From a bacterium endosymbiont of Escarpia laminata (lineage in GTDB: Bacteria > Pseudomonadota > Gammaproteobacteria > Chromatiales > Chromatiaceae): DNA of 60,043 nt. The notes under the pieces were generated by a model. That model saw nothing but the letters and a program-made list of their open reading frames with translations, was not told where the DNA came from and did no database searches. The position numbers and the translations under genes were made by a program. The first letter of the stretch is position 1. Every line of letters starts with the position of its first letter. Positions 45,736 to 55,737 of this stretch are shown here, piece by piece. Location: assembly GCA_003660235.1 (NCBI GenBank), contig QGON01000048.1, forward strand, positions 1 through 60,043, read 5' to 3'.

Positions 45736-48700
45736 TTATTTCAGACGAATCCCCCGGCGTGCCGTTTTCTTACGCAGAGGAAGCGTTCTGACCTTGGGTG
45801 AAACGGATGTTGCGGCCTTTTTAGCAGGCTTTGCTGCACCGTTGCCGTTACCTTTCGCTTTAGCCGGAGTGGTAGTGCTGGTTTTCTTTGCACTGGCTGC
45901 GACTTTTTTCTTGGTCGCAACTTTTTTCCGCGTCGAAGGACGTTTCTTCGCCCGCTTCGGGGTTACTTTCGCTGCAACCGGTTTGGTGCTGGTTTCAGGT
46001 GAGTCTGCAGTCAGATTCACTACAGCCTCCTTTTGGTCACTTTTAGTCACGTCGACAGCGGCATCAGGTTCATTAGCCGCAGCCAAACTGACTTCAGTTG
46101 TTTCCACACTCTCTTTGGCGGGTGAAGCAGGCTTGGTAGCGACTGGTTCAGCCGCCTTCTCAGGCACCTTTTCTACGGTCTCTTGCTGCTTCTCGGCAGG
46201 CTTTTCAGCTGCGACTTCATCGGGGGAGCCGCTGTCAGGAGCCGATTTGCCAGATACTTGCGATTCGGCTGCCTGAAAACTTTCAGCCACAGGAGCCGCT
46301 GCCACCGGGGCCGGAACAGTCCCTGCCGGAGCGGGTGAGAACGCACCACCCCCACCAGAAGCCGGACCACCTGTCCCACCGGAAGTGGGGGATGTGGGTG
46401 GGCTTCCTCCCCGTTTGGAAGATTTTTTAAACAGATCTGCCAGCAATAGAAAGATGCCCCTGATCAAATAGAAAACCATCATCAGTACAGCAGCCAACTT
46501 ACCCCAAACCACCACCCACAGCGGCGTTTTCGCCGGAGCAGCTTCAGGCATCACCGGCTCCCCTGGGACCGGGGTTGCCGCGCCTGCAGTCTCCAGCGCG
46601 GGCATCTCCACTCCCGGCGGGCAGGTGGCAGCAGCAACTTCAATCAAATCCTTACTGGCATTGATACAACCCAATGGAATGACGATCAGGGTCAATACCG
46701 TGGAGACCAGTACACCGGAAGCCAGGGAGATCGCCATGCCCTGAAAAATCGGGTCAAATAAGATTACCGAGGAGCCACATACCAGGGCAAACGCAGTGAT
46801 CATGATCGGACGTGTTCTCGTCTTACACGCCTGAATCACCGCCTCAACAACCGTACTGCCGCGCTGGATCTCATGGATGGAAAAATCGACTAGCAGAATG
46901 GAGTTACGCACAATGATGCCGGCCAATGCGATCCAGCCGATCATTGAGGTTGCCGTGAATTCGCCACCCCATCCTGCCTGAAAGAAGAGCATGTGCGCGG
47001 GGATGATACCCAACAGGGTCAGCGGGATCGGCGCCATGATCAGCGCGGGGATACGGAAGTTGCCAAACTCCCACACCACCAGAATATAGATCATGATAAG
47101 CGCCACCATAAAGGCTGCGCCCATATCTCTGAATGTCTCATAAGTGACGGTCCATTCGCCCGCCCACTCAATCGCAGAGGTCGCATCATCCCCTGGCGGA
47201 CCCAACCAGAACGTATCCAGTGCAACGCCGTCAGGCGTGACATAGTGCGCCTGTTCCAGCAGATCCTGAACCTGAAGCATGCCGTATACCGGCGCCGCCA
47301 GCTTGCCGCCAACATCGGCGACTACATACTCCACGGCACGCAAGTCTTTATGGAAGATGATGTCCTCTTCGCGCACCTGCTCGAAGCGCCCCAGTTCCCT
47401 GAGCGGCACAGCGACCCCGTTGGTCGACATAATGGGGATATCCCCCAGCCGGGTGATCTCAGAACGTTCCGCCAACGGCACCTGGATGACGATATTAATC
47501 GGCTCATGACCCGCTCGCTGCTTGACATCCCCCAACGACGCACCACCCAGAGACATGCTCAGATTGCGGTTGATAGTGTCCACGGAGATACCACGCCTGA
47601 CCGCTTTCTCCGTATCCACGATAAAGCGCCAGTACTGATAGGAGTCGCGCATGTAGTTATCCACATCACGCAGGCTCTCCGCCTTTTGGAAGATCTCAGT
47701 CAGATCGCGGGCCACCTGGCGGCGAACTTCGGGACTCGGGCCATGTACCTCGGCCACCACGGACTGCAGCACCGGCGGCCCCGGCGGCATCTCTACCACA
47801 GCATATTTGGCACCAGTACCCTTCACCATTTTCTTGAGATCCTGACGGGTCTGGGTGGCAATTTCATGACTACTGCGATCACGCTTCGTTTTATGCAGCA
47901 GCTGTACCTGCACTTCAGCCTGCCAAGGACTCTTGCGCAGGTAGTAGTGACGCACCATGCCGTTGAAGTCGAATGGCTTCGCGGTTCCAGCGTAGACCTG
48001 TACCGCAGTCACTTCGGGGATTTGACGAACCATCTCCGCCATCCGATGCGCCAGATTGGCGGTCACCGGTAACGCTGTCCCCTCGGGCATGTCGAGGACA
48101 ATGGAAAATTCAGGCTTGTTGTCCAACGGCAGCATCTTTACCGCCACCGCGTTGAAATAGAAGAGGGAGCAGGCGACGGCAAACGAACCCCACATCACCA
48201 GCTTGAAGAGACGCGCCTTGGCGGGCTTCTCGATCATGGGAATGAGAACCCGCCGGAACATGCCTTCCAGCTTCTCCGCTTCCTTATGCTCCCTTTTACC
48301 CGCCGTCTCCAGATAGTTCATCGATGGCCGCAGCCAGTGGGACATGGTCAGGTAGGGGGTAAAAACGAATGCCGCAAATACGGAGATCAGCATTGCCGAC
48401 GAGCCAAGAGCCGGAATCGGCTCCATATAGGGTCCCATCATGCCGGAGACGAACCCCATCGGCAGCAGCGCCGCGATAACCGTGAAGGTGGCGAGGATCG
48501 TTGGGTTACCCACCTCACGCACCGCATCGACTGCGGTATCGACGTCGGTCTTGCCCTCTTCCAGCCAGCGGCGGTAGATATTCTCAACCACCACAATGGC
48601 GTCATCCACCAGGATGCCGATGGAGAAGATCAGTGCGAACATACTCACCCGATCAATCGTGTAACCCATCAACCAGGCACTGAAGATGGTCATCAACAGC

Positions 48701-49935
48701 ACCACAGGAATAACCAAGACCACCACAATAGCGGGTCTGAAGGCACGGAACGCAACCAATACCAACAAGAAAACAAATCCCGTTGCTACGAACAGCTTGA
48801 AGAGCAGGTCACTGACCTTGTCATCCGCACTCTTGCCGTAATCGCGGGTGATGCTCACTTTCACATTATCTGGGATCAACGAACCCTTGATGCTGTTCAC
48901 CCGCTGGATAATCGAACTTGCAACGGTGACCCCATTGGAGCCCTCTTTTTTCGCTATCGCAATGGTTACTGCGGGCACGCCATCAGCCTTGAAATCGGCC
49001 TCGCTCGCAGCACCTGTATAGTACGCGACCAATTGCTTCGCATCCTCCGGTCCCTGCTTTACCCGCGCGATATCGTGCACATAAACCGGCACGTCGTTGT
49101 GGGTGCCGACGACCAAGCGATTGATGTCATCCACAGACCTGAGAAACGAGCCGGTTACCACCGTAAAATGGGTATCGCCCGCCTCAACACCACCGGCATG
49201 TTGTTCACTGTTGGCGGTCTTGATGGTGTTCGCCACCTGATCTAGGCTAATGCCAAAACCCGCCAGCCGCTCCGGGAAGACCTCAATCGTCACCTGCTCC
49301 CGACGGCCGCCCACCACAAAACCGCTGCCGGTATTCGGCAGCTCTTTGATCACCTGCAGCACATCGTGAGCCAACATGCGCAGTTGCCCGTCATCCACAT
49401 CCGGCATTCCGTCACCGTCTACATCCATGGACCAGAGCGTCAGTGTGACCGCAGGCACATCATCGATCCCCTTGGCCTTCACCAACGGCGGCATCACACC
49501 AGGCGGAATCAGATCCATGTTGGAGTCGATCTTGTCGTTGACCTTGACCAACGACGGCCCCATATTCTGGCCCACATCGAACTCTATGGTGACGATACCG
49601 CCTCCCCGCTGAGCTGCAGAATAGACGTGCTTCACACCCGGAATCTCCGACATGATCCGTTCCAGCGGAGCTATGGCCAGACCGGATACCTGTTCGGCAG
49701 CCGCACCGGGATACTGAACAAAGATATCCACCATCGGCACAGAGATCTGCGGATCCTCCTGGCGGGGCGTGACAACGAGGCCGAGCAAGCCCATTAGCAT
49801 CATGGCCATGAAGAAGAGGGGTGAGAGAGGCGACTCGATGAAGAATCTGGCGGTTCTGCCTGCCAGACCCAGATGGGCGTCGTTATTGGGATCCATCGAA
49901 TGGGACTGGTTGAGATTATTGTCGTTCTGACTCAT
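45736..49935 (-). CDS. RND efflux permease with H1-like C-terminal extension
   Basis: The start is the ATG at 49935, giving 1399 residues. The first 1090 or so form an AcrB/MdtB-type RND pump: FFMAMMLMGLLGLVVTPRQEDP, then FSIGILVDDAIVVVENIYRRW with the proton-relay aspartates, and MITAFALVCGSSVILFDPIFQGMA. Two features are unusual. A loop reading DVDGDGMPDVDD (about 181-192) resembles a calcium-binding repeat. A tail of about 307 residues adds two hydrophobic segments, a Pro/Ala/Glu-rich linker, and a Lys/Ala-rich end like histone H1 (KKVATKKKVAASAKK). The adaptor gene is 133 bp upstream. Confidence 0.92.
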   Translation of the reverse strand: MSQNDNNLNQSHSMDPNNDAHLGLAGRTARFFIESPLSPLFFMAMMLMGLLGLVVTPRQEDPQISVPMVDIFVQYPGAAAEQVSGLAIAPLERIMSEIPGVKHVYSAAQRGGGIVTIEFDVGQNMGPSLVKVNDKIDSNMDLIPPGVMPPLVKAKGIDDVPAVTLTLWSMDVDGDGMPDVDDGQLRMLAHDVLQVIKELPNTGSGFVVGGRREQVTIEVFPERLAGFGISLDQVANTIKTANSEQHAGGVEAGDTHFTVVTGSFLRSVDDINRLVVGTHNDVPVYVHDIARVKQGPEDAKQLVAYYTGAASEADFKADGVPAVTIAIAKKEGSNGVTVASSIIQRVNSIKGSLIPDNVKVSITRDYGKSADDKVSDLLFKLFVATGFVFLLVLVAFRAFRPAIVVVLVIPVVLLMTIFSAWLMGYTIDRVSMFALIFSIGILVDDAIVVVENIYRRWLEEGKTDVDTAVDAVREVGNPTILATFTVIAALLPMGFVSGMMGPYMEPIPALGSSAMLISVFAAFVFTPYLTMSHWLRPSMNYLETAGKREHKEAEKLEGMFRRVLIPMIEKPAKARLFKLVMWGSFAVACSLFYFNAVAVKMLPLDNKPEFSIVLDMPEGTALPVTANLAHRMAEMVRQIPEVTAVQVYAGTAKPFDFNGMVRHYYLRKSPWQAEVQVQLLHKTKRDRSSHEIATQTRQDLKKMVKGTGAKYAVVEMPPGPPVLQSVVAEVHGPSPEVRRQVARDLTEIFQKAESLRDVDNYMRDSYQYWRFIVDTEKAVRRGISVDTINRNLSMSLGGASLGDVKQRAGHEPINIVIQVPLAERSEITRLGDIPIMSTNGVAVPLRELGRFEQVREEDIIFHKDLRAVEYVVADVGGKLAAPVYGMLQVQDLLEQAHYVTPDGVALDTFWLGPPGDDATSAIEWAGEWTVTYETFRDMGAAFMVALIMIYILVVWEFGNFRIPALIMAPIPLTLLGIIPAHMLFFQAGWGGEFTATSMIGWIALAGIIVRNSILLVDFSIHEIQRGSTVVEAVIQACKTRTRPIMITAFALVCGSSVILFDPIFQGMAISLASGVLVSTVLTLIVIPLGCINASKDLIEVAAATCPPGVEMPALETAGAATPVPGEPVMPEAAPAKTPLWVVVWGKLAAVLMMVFYLIRGIFLLLADLFKKSSKRGGSPPTSPTSGGTGGPASGGGGAFSPAPAGTVPAPVAAAPVAESFQAAESQVSGKSAPDSGSPDEVAAEKPAEKQQETVEKVPEKAAEPVATKPASPAKESVETTEVSLAAANEPDAAVDVTKSDQKEAVVNLTADSPETSTKPVAAKVTPKRAKKRPSTRKKVATKKKVAASAKKTSTTTPAKAKGNGNGAAKPAKKAATSVSPKVRTLPLRKKTARRGIRLK

Positions 49936-50068
49936 GTGCGGTCTCAAAGTATCTGCAACTGCAGGATCCTATGATCTTGCAAGGGTTCAGGGCAAAAACC
50001 CGGGGAGGCACGCCTCCCCTCGATTCAAATGTCTTTAAAGTTATGCTGGACGACTGGGAAGACGCCGC

Positions 50069-51223
50069 TTATCTGGACGGTGAGGTCCAACCGGCACTGA
50101 TGCCGACACCGGGATTACGCGCCACCCGTTCGCCGGCCTTGAGACCGGACAGGACTGTGGTATAGCCGCCGGGAAGCTGCTCGCCAACCCGGATCAGCCG
50201 CAGTTGATGTTTGCCTTCGTCACCGAGCACATAGACGCCGGGGAGACTGCCGTTGTAACGAATTGCGCTACTGGGGATAACCGGGTTGCTGCGTGCCGGC
50301 GCATTGAAATCCGGCACCATCACCTTGGCATACATACCGGGCGCAGAGACTCCCTGGGGCAGATCGAATTTGACGGTCACGGTGTGACGTTGCGCATCAG
50401 CCATGGGAAAGATCTGCGCGACCCGCACCGGGATCTCCTGATCGCCAATATCCAGTTCCGCCCGCAGCATCATGCCTTCACTCAGACCGGGACGCAGACG
50501 GCCCGGGACATCCACAACAATCTGCAGATACTCCACATCGGCAAATTTCAACAGGGGCTGGCCCGGCTGGACAGTGTCCCCCACCTCGACAAACTTTTTC
50601 ATGATCATGCCGTTAAACGGCGCCACACTCTTGGCGTCCCTGAGCTTGGCATCGATCGCCCTGATCTCGGACTGAACACGCACGATCGTATTGCGCGCCG
50701 ACTGGATGCGGGTCTGGGAAGAGTAGATATCGGCGCCACGCTCAACATCGCGGTCGCGTTCACCCATCATGTCTTCCATGGGACTGGTGAACATTTGATC
50801 GAACAGGTTGGGTACACCCATGCCGCCCATCGAGGATTTGGTCTTGGGCGACCAGAGTTCGCGATTGTACTGTACGCCCGCATTTCGCAGCTGAACATCA
50901 GCATTCGCCAACTGCGCCATCGCGGCCTGGCGCTTGGCGCGTAACTCTCTCTCATCGAGTTCCACCAGCACATCATTGTTCTTGAAGGCATCACCTTCGA
51001 TACCCGCGAGAAACGTGACCCGACCCGGCAGCTGCGCTGAGAGGGTAACCTCTTTGTATGGCACCACGGTGCCACCAAGAGAGACATGCGGCACGCCCTG
51101 CGACTGCTGTACAACAAAGTAGTCGCCGCCACTCAGTGGCACCTGCGCCACTGCACTGGCCGATACCGCCATTGCAGATGCGATCCCGACGCTCAAAATC
51201 AACGCCTTTAGTCTGTCACCCAT
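50069..51223 (-). CDS. RND efflux periplasmic adaptor (membrane fusion protein)
   Basis: The 384-residue product has a signal peptide (LKALILSVGIASAMAVSASAVA). It then shows the MFP lipoyl half-motif LSAQLPGRVTFLAG...GDAFKNNDVLVELDERE, a helical hairpin, and the second half FNGMIMKKFVEVGDTVQPGQPLLKFAD. A beta-barrel domain follows with FPMADAQRHTVTVKFDLP. It links the permease at 45736-49935 to an outer-membrane channel, which is not encoded here. The two genes form an operon. Confidence 0.92.
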   Translation of the reverse strand: MGDRLKALILSVGIASAMAVSASAVAQVPLSGGDYFVVQQSQGVPHVSLGGTVVPYKEVTLSAQLPGRVTFLAGIEGDAFKNNDVLVELDERELRAKRQAAMAQLANADVQLRNAGVQYNRELWSPKTKSSMGGMGVPNLFDQMFTSPMEDMMGERDRDVERGADIYSSQTRIQSARNTIVRVQSEIRAIDAKLRDAKSVAPFNGMIMKKFVEVGDTVQPGQPLLKFADVEYLQIVVDVPGRLRPGLSEGMMLRAELDIGDQEIPVRVAQIFPMADAQRHTVTVKFDLPQGVSAPGMYAKVMVPDFNAPARSNPVIPSSAIRYNGSLPGVYVLGDEGKHQLRLIRVGEQLPGGYTTVLSGLKAGERVARNPGVGISAGWTSPSR

Positions 51224-51332
51224 AGTTCCGTACTATCCAATGCTTGAAGTGAAATGGTGGAATAATAGCCGATGCAACTGCCATCCTCGATGCCATGGGG
51301 TAGTAGCAGAGCGATGAAAAACCATTCAATAA

Positions 51333-51728
51333 TCAGGCGCGCCCCATCACTGAGAAGCTCTTGATAAACGGCTTCGCCATGCGCGGATCCTTGACCATGG
51401 CGGAATAGTCTCCAACCACGAACTTCATCTTGCGCGAGGTAAATGCCAAGCCGAGCCCCATCATTCCAGGCGGCTTGGTCATCCATTTGCGCCACTGCTC
51501 ATCAGAAGCGCGGATATCCCAATTCATCTCCTGGCCATCGAAGGCACCGGCCGCTGTCCCTTTGCCGTTTTCCACGACGAGCACGCCCTTGGGCTCTGCT
51601 TCGCCATCGAATCCATATCCGATCACACTATTGAAACCTATCTGTGCCAGTGCATCTGACAACTCGGGCTCGGCATTCCAGTGCTCCATAAAGCTCTTCA
51701 TCCACTCATCGGAAAACAGATCGGCCAT
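51333..51728 (-). CDS. SCP2 sterol-binding domain protein
   Basis: The 131-residue product resembles SCP2 carrier proteins: it starts LFSDEWMKSFMEHWNAEPEL and has GVLVVENGKGTAA, W-KWMTKPPGMMGLGLAFTSRKMKFVVGDYSAMV. Such proteins bind lipid-like ligands in a hydrophobic tunnel. It lies upstream of the RND adaptor on the same strand, 109 bp away, which could be a shared transcript. The ligand is unknown. Confidence 0.85.
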   Translation of the reverse strand: MADLFSDEWMKSFMEHWNAEPELSDALAQIGFNSVIGYGFDGEAEPKGVLVVENGKGTAAGAFDGQEMNWDIRASDEQWRKWMTKPPGMMGLGLAFTSRKMKFVVGDYSAMVKDPRMAKPFIKSFSVMGRA

Positions 51729-52048
51729 ATCGCCTCCTCAGGCTTGCATTCAGTTGAAATATCGCGGGACAAGCCCCGCTGGAGGGAGTGTCTCGGAACC
51801 TATCAGTATCCACGAAGCAGATTACCAATGCAAATAAACAGCCCGCAAAAACGCCTGTCATATAGAAATTTTAGTAATTAACCAATTTCCTAAATATATA
51901 GTTATCAAAGACCTAGAAACAACAACCAAAGAACGTTCGATTATCGGGAAAATTAAACTCAAAATAGGTCTGTTGCCGCCCTGTTTCACGCGCTAGTATT
52001 TACCGCATAAAGAATAAAAAGTGCCCGCTTGCAATTTAGGAGTCAAAC
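51729..52048. other. Intergenic region between SCP2 and the GTPase gene
   Basis: About 320 bp of AT-rich DNA with no gene seen. The TATCAAAGACCTA segment near 51904 is one base from an IHF consensus. TAGGAG before 52049 serves the GTPase gene. Confidence 0.35.
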
Positions 52049-53572
52049 TTGAAGATGCACCCCGCCGGACAGATTATCGAGTCGCGTTTAGCACATCTTG
52101 AATCCCACCTCGAACAGGAAAACCCGGTTCTGCTGAAAACCGTGCAGAGCTTCCGCATGCTTGACGGCATCGCCTTCAGGCTTGGGTTGTTGGAGGGGGA
52201 CAACTCTTTCGCAACTCAGATCCCCTGGTGGCCCCTTATCTCGATCCTTGGCACCTTCTCGGCGGGCAAATCGACCTTCATCAACCACTATATCCAGCAC
52301 AAGATGCAACGCTCCGGCAACCAGGCCGTGGACGACAAGTTCACTGTGCTCTGCTATAGCCGGGAAGAGACGGCGCACGCCCTGCCCGGCGTGGCACTGG
52401 ATTCCGATCCCCGTTTTCCTTTCTATCAGATGTCCAACGAGATCGAGAAGGTTGCGGTCGGCGAAGGCGTCCGCATCGACGCCTATCTGCAGTTGAAGAC
52501 CTGTCCCAGCCAAAAACTGAAGGGCAAGATACTCATCGACTCCCCTGGATTCGATGCTGACGCACAACGCACCTCCACACTGCGCATCACCGACCACATC
52601 ATCGATCTCTCCGACCTGGTACTGGTCTTCTTTGATGCCAGACACCCGGAACCCGGAGCAATGCAGGACACGCTCAGCCATCTGATAGAACACACCATCA
52701 AACGCCCCGACTCGGGGAAATTTCTCTACATCCTGAACCAAATCGATACCACAGCCCGGGAAAACAACCCGGAAGATGTCATTGCAGCCTGGCAGCGTGC
52801 ATTGGGTGAACGTGGTCTCACCGCCGGACGTTTCTACGCCATCTACAATCCCGATGCCGCAGTGCCCATCGAAGACGAAGCCCTGCGCCAACGTTATGAA
52901 TCAAAACGGGATGAAGATCTCAAGGAGATTCATGGCCGCATGGAAGAGGTCGAGATCGAACGCGCCTACCGCATCGTAGGCGCCCTGGAAAAGACTGCGC
53001 GGGATATCCAGGAGCGAACCATCCCGATGGTTATCCGCACCCTCGAAACCTGGCGTAGACGGGTTCTCTGGGGCGACGGCATTGTCATGAGCGGCCTGCT
53101 ACTGCTCCTGCTGGGATTCACCATCAATGCCGGGTACTGGCAAGGCCTCAGCTTCGCCCCTCCCTGGCTCGACACCAACCCCGGCAGCATCCAGCCATGG
53201 CTGATGATGATCGGACTGTTGATAGTGCTGACTCTGGTCCATTTCGGTATCAGATCACTGGCGGCAAAGACCCTGCTGGGCTCACTGAGAAAACAGGCTG
53301 AAAAGGCCGATTTGAAGGGTAACCCGATTGGCAGCTTTCTGCGCAGCATCAAGCCCTGGCGCAGCATTTTCAGGCGCAATCCCGCCGGCTGGGGCCGCAA
53401 GACCCGTAAACAGCTAAAAAATGTTTTGCAGGAGACGGATCTCTACGTGCAGACCCTCAACGATCAGTTCACCAACCCTTCTGGCTCAGCACAAATCACC
53501 ATGGATGAGGCGCCTCCCTCCTTCGCCGATGAACCAGCGGTTAAACAGGAAGCCACTATCGAAAACACTTGA
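52049..53572 (+). CDS. Dynamin-like GTPase with C-terminal membrane segments
   Basis: The 507-residue product has a GTPase domain near residues 65-270. It has P-loop GTFSAGKSTF (72-81), a switch region DDKFTVLCYS, G3-type ILIDSPGFDAD, and G4-type LNQIDTT. Two membrane segments follow near 345-365 and 388-408, and a charged cytoplasmic tail. This is similar to EHD/dynamin-like bacterial GTPases involved in membrane remodelling. TTG at 52049 is six bases after TAGGAG; the ATG two codons on is the alternative. It is a single gene. Confidence 0.82.
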   Translation: MKMHPAGQIIESRLAHLESHLEQENPVLLKTVQSFRMLDGIAFRLGLLEGDNSFATQIPWWPLISILGTFSAGKSTFINHYIQHKMQRSGNQAVDDKFTVLCYSREETAHALPGVALDSDPRFPFYQMSNEIEKVAVGEGVRIDAYLQLKTCPSQKLKGKILIDSPGFDADAQRTSTLRITDHIIDLSDLVLVFFDARHPEPGAMQDTLSHLIEHTIKRPDSGKFLYILNQIDTTARENNPEDVIAAWQRALGERGLTAGRFYAIYNPDAAVPIEDEALRQRYESKRDEDLKEIHGRMEEVEIERAYRIVGALEKTARDIQERTIPMVIRTLETWRRRVLWGDGIVMSGLLLLLLGFTINAGYWQGLSFAPPWLDTNPGSIQPWLMMIGLLIVLTLVHFGIRSLAAKTLLGSLRKQAEKADLKGNPIGSFLRSIKPWRSIFRRNPAGWGRKTRKQLKNVLQETDLYVQTLNDQFTNPSGSAQITMDEAPPSFADEPAVKQEATIENT

Positions 53573-53578
53573 GAAGAG

Positions 53579-53640
53579 CGCAGGAGCGGCGCACCGCCGC
53601 GAAATTGATGGAAAAATCGCGGTGGGGCACCGCTCCTGCG
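53579..53640. repeat. REP-like inverted repeat
   Basis: CGCAGGAGCGG (53579-53589) and CCGCTCCTGCG (53630-53640) form the outer arms. CCGCGA (53597-53602) and TCGCGG (53617-53622) form inner arms. The GGAGCGG...CCGCGA pattern resembles REP elements of Pseudomonas and Xanthomonas. It lies between the GTPase and the convergent diguanylate cyclase. Confidence 0.75.
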
Positions 53641-53655
53641 GTGGAAGGGCTGTGC

Positions 53656-54855
53656 TTAACCGCGTTCGCTCCCGTCAAACACCTTGCGCCGGTTGCGGCC
53701 TTCCCGTTTGCACTGGTACATGGCGCGGTCGGCTTCAGTGTAGAGCTGATCCACCAGCTCACCATCTGACATCTCTTCCTGGCCTTCCGGACGCAGACGA
53801 GTGATACCGATACAGGCGGTAATCTCCAGATTCGCTACCGCTTCATCTTTCAGTTCGATCTTGACCAACCGCTCCTGAATCCGTTGCGCAATCAGTTCGG
53901 TACCCTCTTCACCTGTATTGGGCAGAAGAATCACAAACTCTTCGCCGCCCAATCTGGCCACGATATCCCCACTTCTGATCTCATCCTTGAGAACATCCGC
54001 AATCATGCAGAGCACCCGATCGCCAATCGCGTGCCCCCAGTTATCATTGACCCGTTTGAAGAAATCCACATCCATCAACATCAGACTGCAAGGCAGCTCA
54101 TAACGCTTCGCCCGCGAAACCAGCGCTTCCGCCTCGTCGAAGAAGTAGCGGCGATTCGGCAGCCCGGTCAACTCATCTACCGAAGAGAGCTGCTCATATT
54201 TCTGCTTAAGTCCCTCTGCCTCCTGCAACGCAGTACGCAGTTCATGGGTACGTTGATCCACCAGATATTCAAGGTCGTGCAGCATTCGGTGATTGTGCAG
54301 CATCTGCCCCAGCGAACTACAAAACAGGCTAAGGGTGTGCTGCTGCCAAGGTTCAAAATATTCAGGCAGAGGATGTGAGGCGTTCAGCACACCCAGCACC
54401 TCGTCGGCCATCTTTATCGGCACACAGATCAATGAACCAGGCAGGTCTCCACCTGGCAAGGGGTTGGGTTTGAAACTGGCATTTTGCGCGCAGTCACGGC
54501 AATATTGTAACTGTCCTGTTTGCAAAGCAATGCCCATAATCCCTTCGCCGGAAGCAAACCGCATGAAATTTTGCCGGGTCTTTAAATCGGTCTTACCACC
54601 CGCAACCATGCCGTGGGATTCATTGATGCTGGTACCTGCCACACAGCGCAGCTCACTACCTTCAAGCCGGAATATGGAACAGTTCTCAAGATTCTGATAT
54701 CTGACCAACTCTCCCAGCGCTTTCTCGATAACCTGTTCTTCCGTCAGGCCATCAAGTTCAAGCTGAGTGAGAGCCCTGAGCGCGGACAGAGAATCCAGCA
54801 AGCTGAAAAATCTTTCACGTAAATCCATTGATGTATGATTGAAGGACAAATCCAT
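53656..54855 (-). CDS. Diguanylate cyclase with GAF domain
   Basis: The 399-residue product has a GAF-type sensor (about 45-190, GTSINESHGMVAGG, CRDCAQNASF with clustered cysteines) and a GGDEF domain from about 225. It shows DELTGLPNRRYFFDEAE, LMDVDFFKRVNDNWGHAIGD and the active site RLGGEEFVILLP, so it should make cyclic di-GMP. It begins 9 bp after the HDOD gene and its GAGGCG site lies in the gap. An alternative ATG is 27 bp downstream. Confidence 0.9.
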   Translation of the reverse strand: MDLSFNHTSMDLRERFFSLLDSLSALRALTQLELDGLTEEQVIEKALGELVRYQNLENCSIFRLEGSELRCVAGTSINESHGMVAGGKTDLKTRQNFMRFASGEGIMGIALQTGQLQYCRDCAQNASFKPNPLPGGDLPGSLICVPIKMADEVLGVLNASHPLPEYFEPWQQHTLSLFCSSLGQMLHNHRMLHDLEYLVDQRTHELRTALQEAEGLKQKYEQLSSVDELTGLPNRRYFFDEAEALVSRAKRYELPCSLMLMDVDFFKRVNDNWGHAIGDRVLCMIADVLKDEIRSGDIVARLGGEEFVILLPNTGEEGTELIAQRIQERLVKIELKDEAVANLEITACIGITRLRPEGQEEMSDGELVDQLYTEADRAMYQCKREGRNRRKVFDGSERG

Positions 54856-54864
54856 AAGACGCCT

Positions 54865-55737
54865 CTATCCCGCCAACATTCTCGCGAGTATCCGAATTTC
54901 ATCCTCTTTTTCTGAAAATTCGACTTCCAGTGACTCTAGCACCTCAGCCGGGATTCCCAAACCCTGTTGTAACACCATATCCTCTTTCAGCGATATTTGG
55001 TCATCACTCAACGAACCTTTGATCCAGCGCAGAGCGGCTCCGACGAGTAGTATCTCACTCCGCTCCCCCGTCGAGCGGAAATCATCGGGATAGATTTGGT
55101 AATTAATCACACGCACGACCAATTCAGGGAGATGCCAGCGATCCGCCAGCCAGCTGCCCGCCTCACTGCTGGTGAGTCCGATCAGCGCCTGCTCGAGCTG
55201 TACCATCTCCCCTTCCGGTTCGCGCTGCTGTCGCTGCAGTACCTGGGAGTACTCCTTCGGAAAACTGTTTACCAGTACCAAAACTCCTAAATCAACTAGC
55301 AGACCACCCAAGTAGACGCCATCCGCATCAGGCCGCTCTCCCGGTGCCATCTTCATCGCCAGTCGACGGGCAAGCGCTGCCCCTCCCAAGGCGGAGTACC
55401 AGTACTTCTCCAGCTCGAAACCCGGACACTTGGAGGTATCAAAAGCCCCGCACATGGCAATGCTCAGCGCGAGACTTTTCACCATATTCAGTCCCAGCAC
55501 ACGGATGATCGCCTCCTTGACGGTATTGACCGGCTGCGGTTGGGCGAAATAGGCCGCATTCGCCAGCCCAAGGATCCGCGCTGCCAACCCTGGATCCTGA
55601 CCAATGATCCGGGAAAGTTCATCGATATCGACATCTGGATCGGACACCATGCCGAGCAGACTGTTTGCTGTACCCGACAGAGGCGGCAGATGTTTGATCT
55701 GTATGATTTTTTGTTTTGCGGCTTGTGCTATAGCCAT
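54865..55737 (-). CDS. HDOD-domain protein
   Basis: The 290-residue product is an HDOD domain: IKHLPPLSGTANSLLGMVSDPDVDIDELSRIIGQDPGLAARILGLAN... in outline, then KEAIIRVLGLNMVKSLALSIAM and LALR-type helices. The HD catalytic residues are absent, as is typical of the family, which often has signalling roles. It is the first gene of a two-gene unit with the diguanylate cyclase, suggesting control of that enzyme. Confidence 0.88.
   Translation of the reverse strand: MAIAQAAKQKIIQIKHLPPLSGTANSLLGMVSDPDVDIDELSRIIGQDPGLAARILGLANAAYFAQPQPVNTVKEAIIRVLGLNMVKSLALSIAMCGAFDTSKCPGFELEKYWYSALGGAALARRLAMKMAPGERPDADGVYLGGLLVDLGVLVLVNSFPKEYSQVLQRQQREPEGEMVQLEQALIGLTSSEAGSWLADRWHLPELVVRVINYQIYPDDFRSTGERSEILLVGAALRWIKGSLSDDQISLKEDMVLQQGLGIPAEVLESLEVEFSEKEDEIRILARMLAG

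Noticed and set aside
46993-48072. 359-codon plus-strand frame inside the RND permease
   Set aside because: Antisense shadow of a clear RND gene; His/Arg-rich with no motif.
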